The notes beneath the pieces are model-generated. The model searched no databases. It saw nothing but the letters and a program-made list of their open reading frames with translations, and was not told the origin of the DNA. From the NCBI GenBank assembly GCA_964565895.1, contig CAZMGT010000045.1, forward strand, positions 1-33,258: a stretch of DNA of 33,258 nucleotides, given 5' to 3'. The translations under genes were made by a program, and so were the position numbers. Positions 32,726 to 33,258 of the stretch are shown here, piece after piece. Numbering within the stretch: position 1 is the stretch's first letter; each line of letters opens with the position of its first letter. The stretch comes from CAZMGT01 sp964565895. Its GTDB lineage: Bacteria; Armatimonadota; Zipacnadia; UBA1398; CAZMGT01.

Positions 32726-33258
32726 ATGGGCGGGGTAACACGGCGCGAGTTTTTCGCCGCACTTTCGCGCTGGGCGGGCGCTTCGGCGCTCGCCGCTGTC
32801 GCTTCGCCCGCGGCGGAGGGTGTGGCGCGCAAGGGCTATATTGCGCGGCGCGAGGCGCAGTTTTACGACAAGCTCCCCGGGGGCCGCGTGCGCTGCCGCT
32901 TGTGCCCCAGGGAGTGCGAGGTGGGCGAGGGCGAGCGTGGGTATTGCGGCGTGCGCGAAAACCGCGGCGGGAAGTACTATACCCTCGTTTACGGCAACCC
33001 CTGCGCCCTACGCAGCGACCCGATCGAAAAGAAGCCCATTTTGCACGCGTTGCCGGGGAGCAGGGCCCTGTCGTTAGGCACGGCGGGGTGCAACCTTAAC
33101 TGCAAGTATTGCCAAAACTGGCAAATGTCGCAGTCGCCGCCGGAGAACACGACGAACCACATCGTTCCCCCAGAGGCCGCGGCGAAAGCGGCGAAGGCTG
33201 GCGGGGCGAAGTTCGTGGCCTTCGACTACACCGAGCCCGTGGTGTTTATCGAATACGT
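32726..33258 (+). CDS. AmrS/PflA-like radical SAM enzyme with twin-arginine leader, 3' end missing
   Basis: The first 177 residues are visible. The N-terminus TRREFFAALSRWAGASALAAV is a twin-arginine-type leader. Then comes an extra cysteine set C57, C60, C64 and C74 (CRLCPREC then YCGVREN), as in the AmmeMemoRadiSam-system radical SAM proteins. The SAM-cluster motif is C122-x3-C126-x2-C129 in CNLNCKYCQNWQ, and FDYTEPVVFIEY corresponds to the family's TYTEP strand. The ATG at 32726 follows GCGAGGTGAG. The usual cytosolic family members have no leader, so export of this one would be unusual; the leader may instead be a relic or an anchor. It is cut by the window end, so any fused or partner domain is not visible. 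Confidence 0.85.
   Translation, partial: MGGVTRREFFAALSRWAGASALAAVASPAAEGVARKGYIARREAQFYDKLPGGRVRCRLCPRECEVGEGERGYCGVRENRGGKYYTLVYGNPCALRSDPIEKKPILHALPGSRALSLGTAGCNLNCKYCQNWQMSQSPPENTTNHIVPPEAAAKAAKAGGAKFVAFDYTEPVVFIEY

Noticed and set aside
1..33258. TGA reassigned to an amino acid, suggested by its rarity as a stop
   Set aside because: All recognised proteins have full family lengths under the standard code, with Trp on TGG, and the sigma factor ends sensibly at TGA; no gene looks broken at TGA.
1..33258. tRNA, rRNA, CRISPR arrays, insertion sequences, integrases or phage genes
   Set aside because: I saw no transposase, integrase or structural phage protein, no spaced repeat array and no recognisable tRNA arms; the few gaps between genes are short.

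Overview
The window is one very GC-rich stretch of bacterial chromosome that is almost entirely coding: 26 protein genes (two cut by the window ends), no tRNA, rRNA, CRISPR array or insertion sequence that I can see. A KDO-8-phosphate synthase (kdsA) and a WecA/TagO-type polyprenyl-phosphate sugar-1-phosphate transferase point to a Gram-negative envelope. Three sulfatases with twin-arginine-like leaders, secreted sugar-isomerase-like TIM barrels, a Ser/Thr kinase-TPR protein, an alpha-2-macroglobulin-like giant and an ECF sigma factor are the mix typical of Planctomycetota/Verrucomicrobiota/Lentisphaerota and related uncultured phyla. That placement is inference from gene content. A run of Illumina adapter next to ten Ns (17903-17940) shows the sequence is a draft, perhaps metagenomic, assembly.

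Layout. 1-966 is the end of a GH5 glycosidase. On the minus strand follow a transaldolase-family protein (1087-2250) and, upstream of it, a GAF-PAS hybrid histidine kinase (2419-4503). A 413-base divergent gap carries a direct repeat. From 4917 to 10202 five plus-strand genes form a probable operon: sulfatase, sugar isomerase-like protein, thioredoxin-like lipoprotein, secreted sugar isomerase-like protein, histidinol dehydrogenase. Then come an AAC(3)-fold acetyltransferase (minus), dihydrolipoamide dehydrogenase (plus), a small anchored protein (plus) and two tandem sulfatases (minus). 16786-21256 is an envelope-polysaccharide block: DegT aminotransferase (carrying the adapter artefact), kdsA, GT4 glycosyltransferase, and on the other strand the WecA-like transferase. 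Next are an orphan radical SAM/SPASM protein, an atypical kinase-zinc ribbon-TPR protein (minus), and two small membrane proteins.

The most distinctive unit is 25812-31131: an ECF sigma factor followed 13 bases later by a 1,583-residue protein whose N-terminus is an anti-sigma zinc-finger (zf-HC2/ZAS) domain, followed by a membrane segment and a complete alpha-2-macroglobulin-like body. That body has an internal pair of membrane helices and lacks the thioester glutamine. I read it as a one-piece envelope sensor that could link a periplasmic protease-trap-like fold to transcription. Its start is GTG at 26380, placed by a GGAGG site. Downstream are a three-helix membrane protein, a secreted helical (LTxxQ-like) protein, and the start of a twin-arginine-leader radical SAM enzyme of the AmrS type.

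Window-wide oddity: of 25 visible stop codons, 21 are TAG, 3 TAA and only 1 TGA, the reverse of what a GC-rich genome normally shows. Convergent neighbours are packed with 25 bases or fewer between stops in five of six cases, and no classic hairpin-plus-T-tract terminator was seen.
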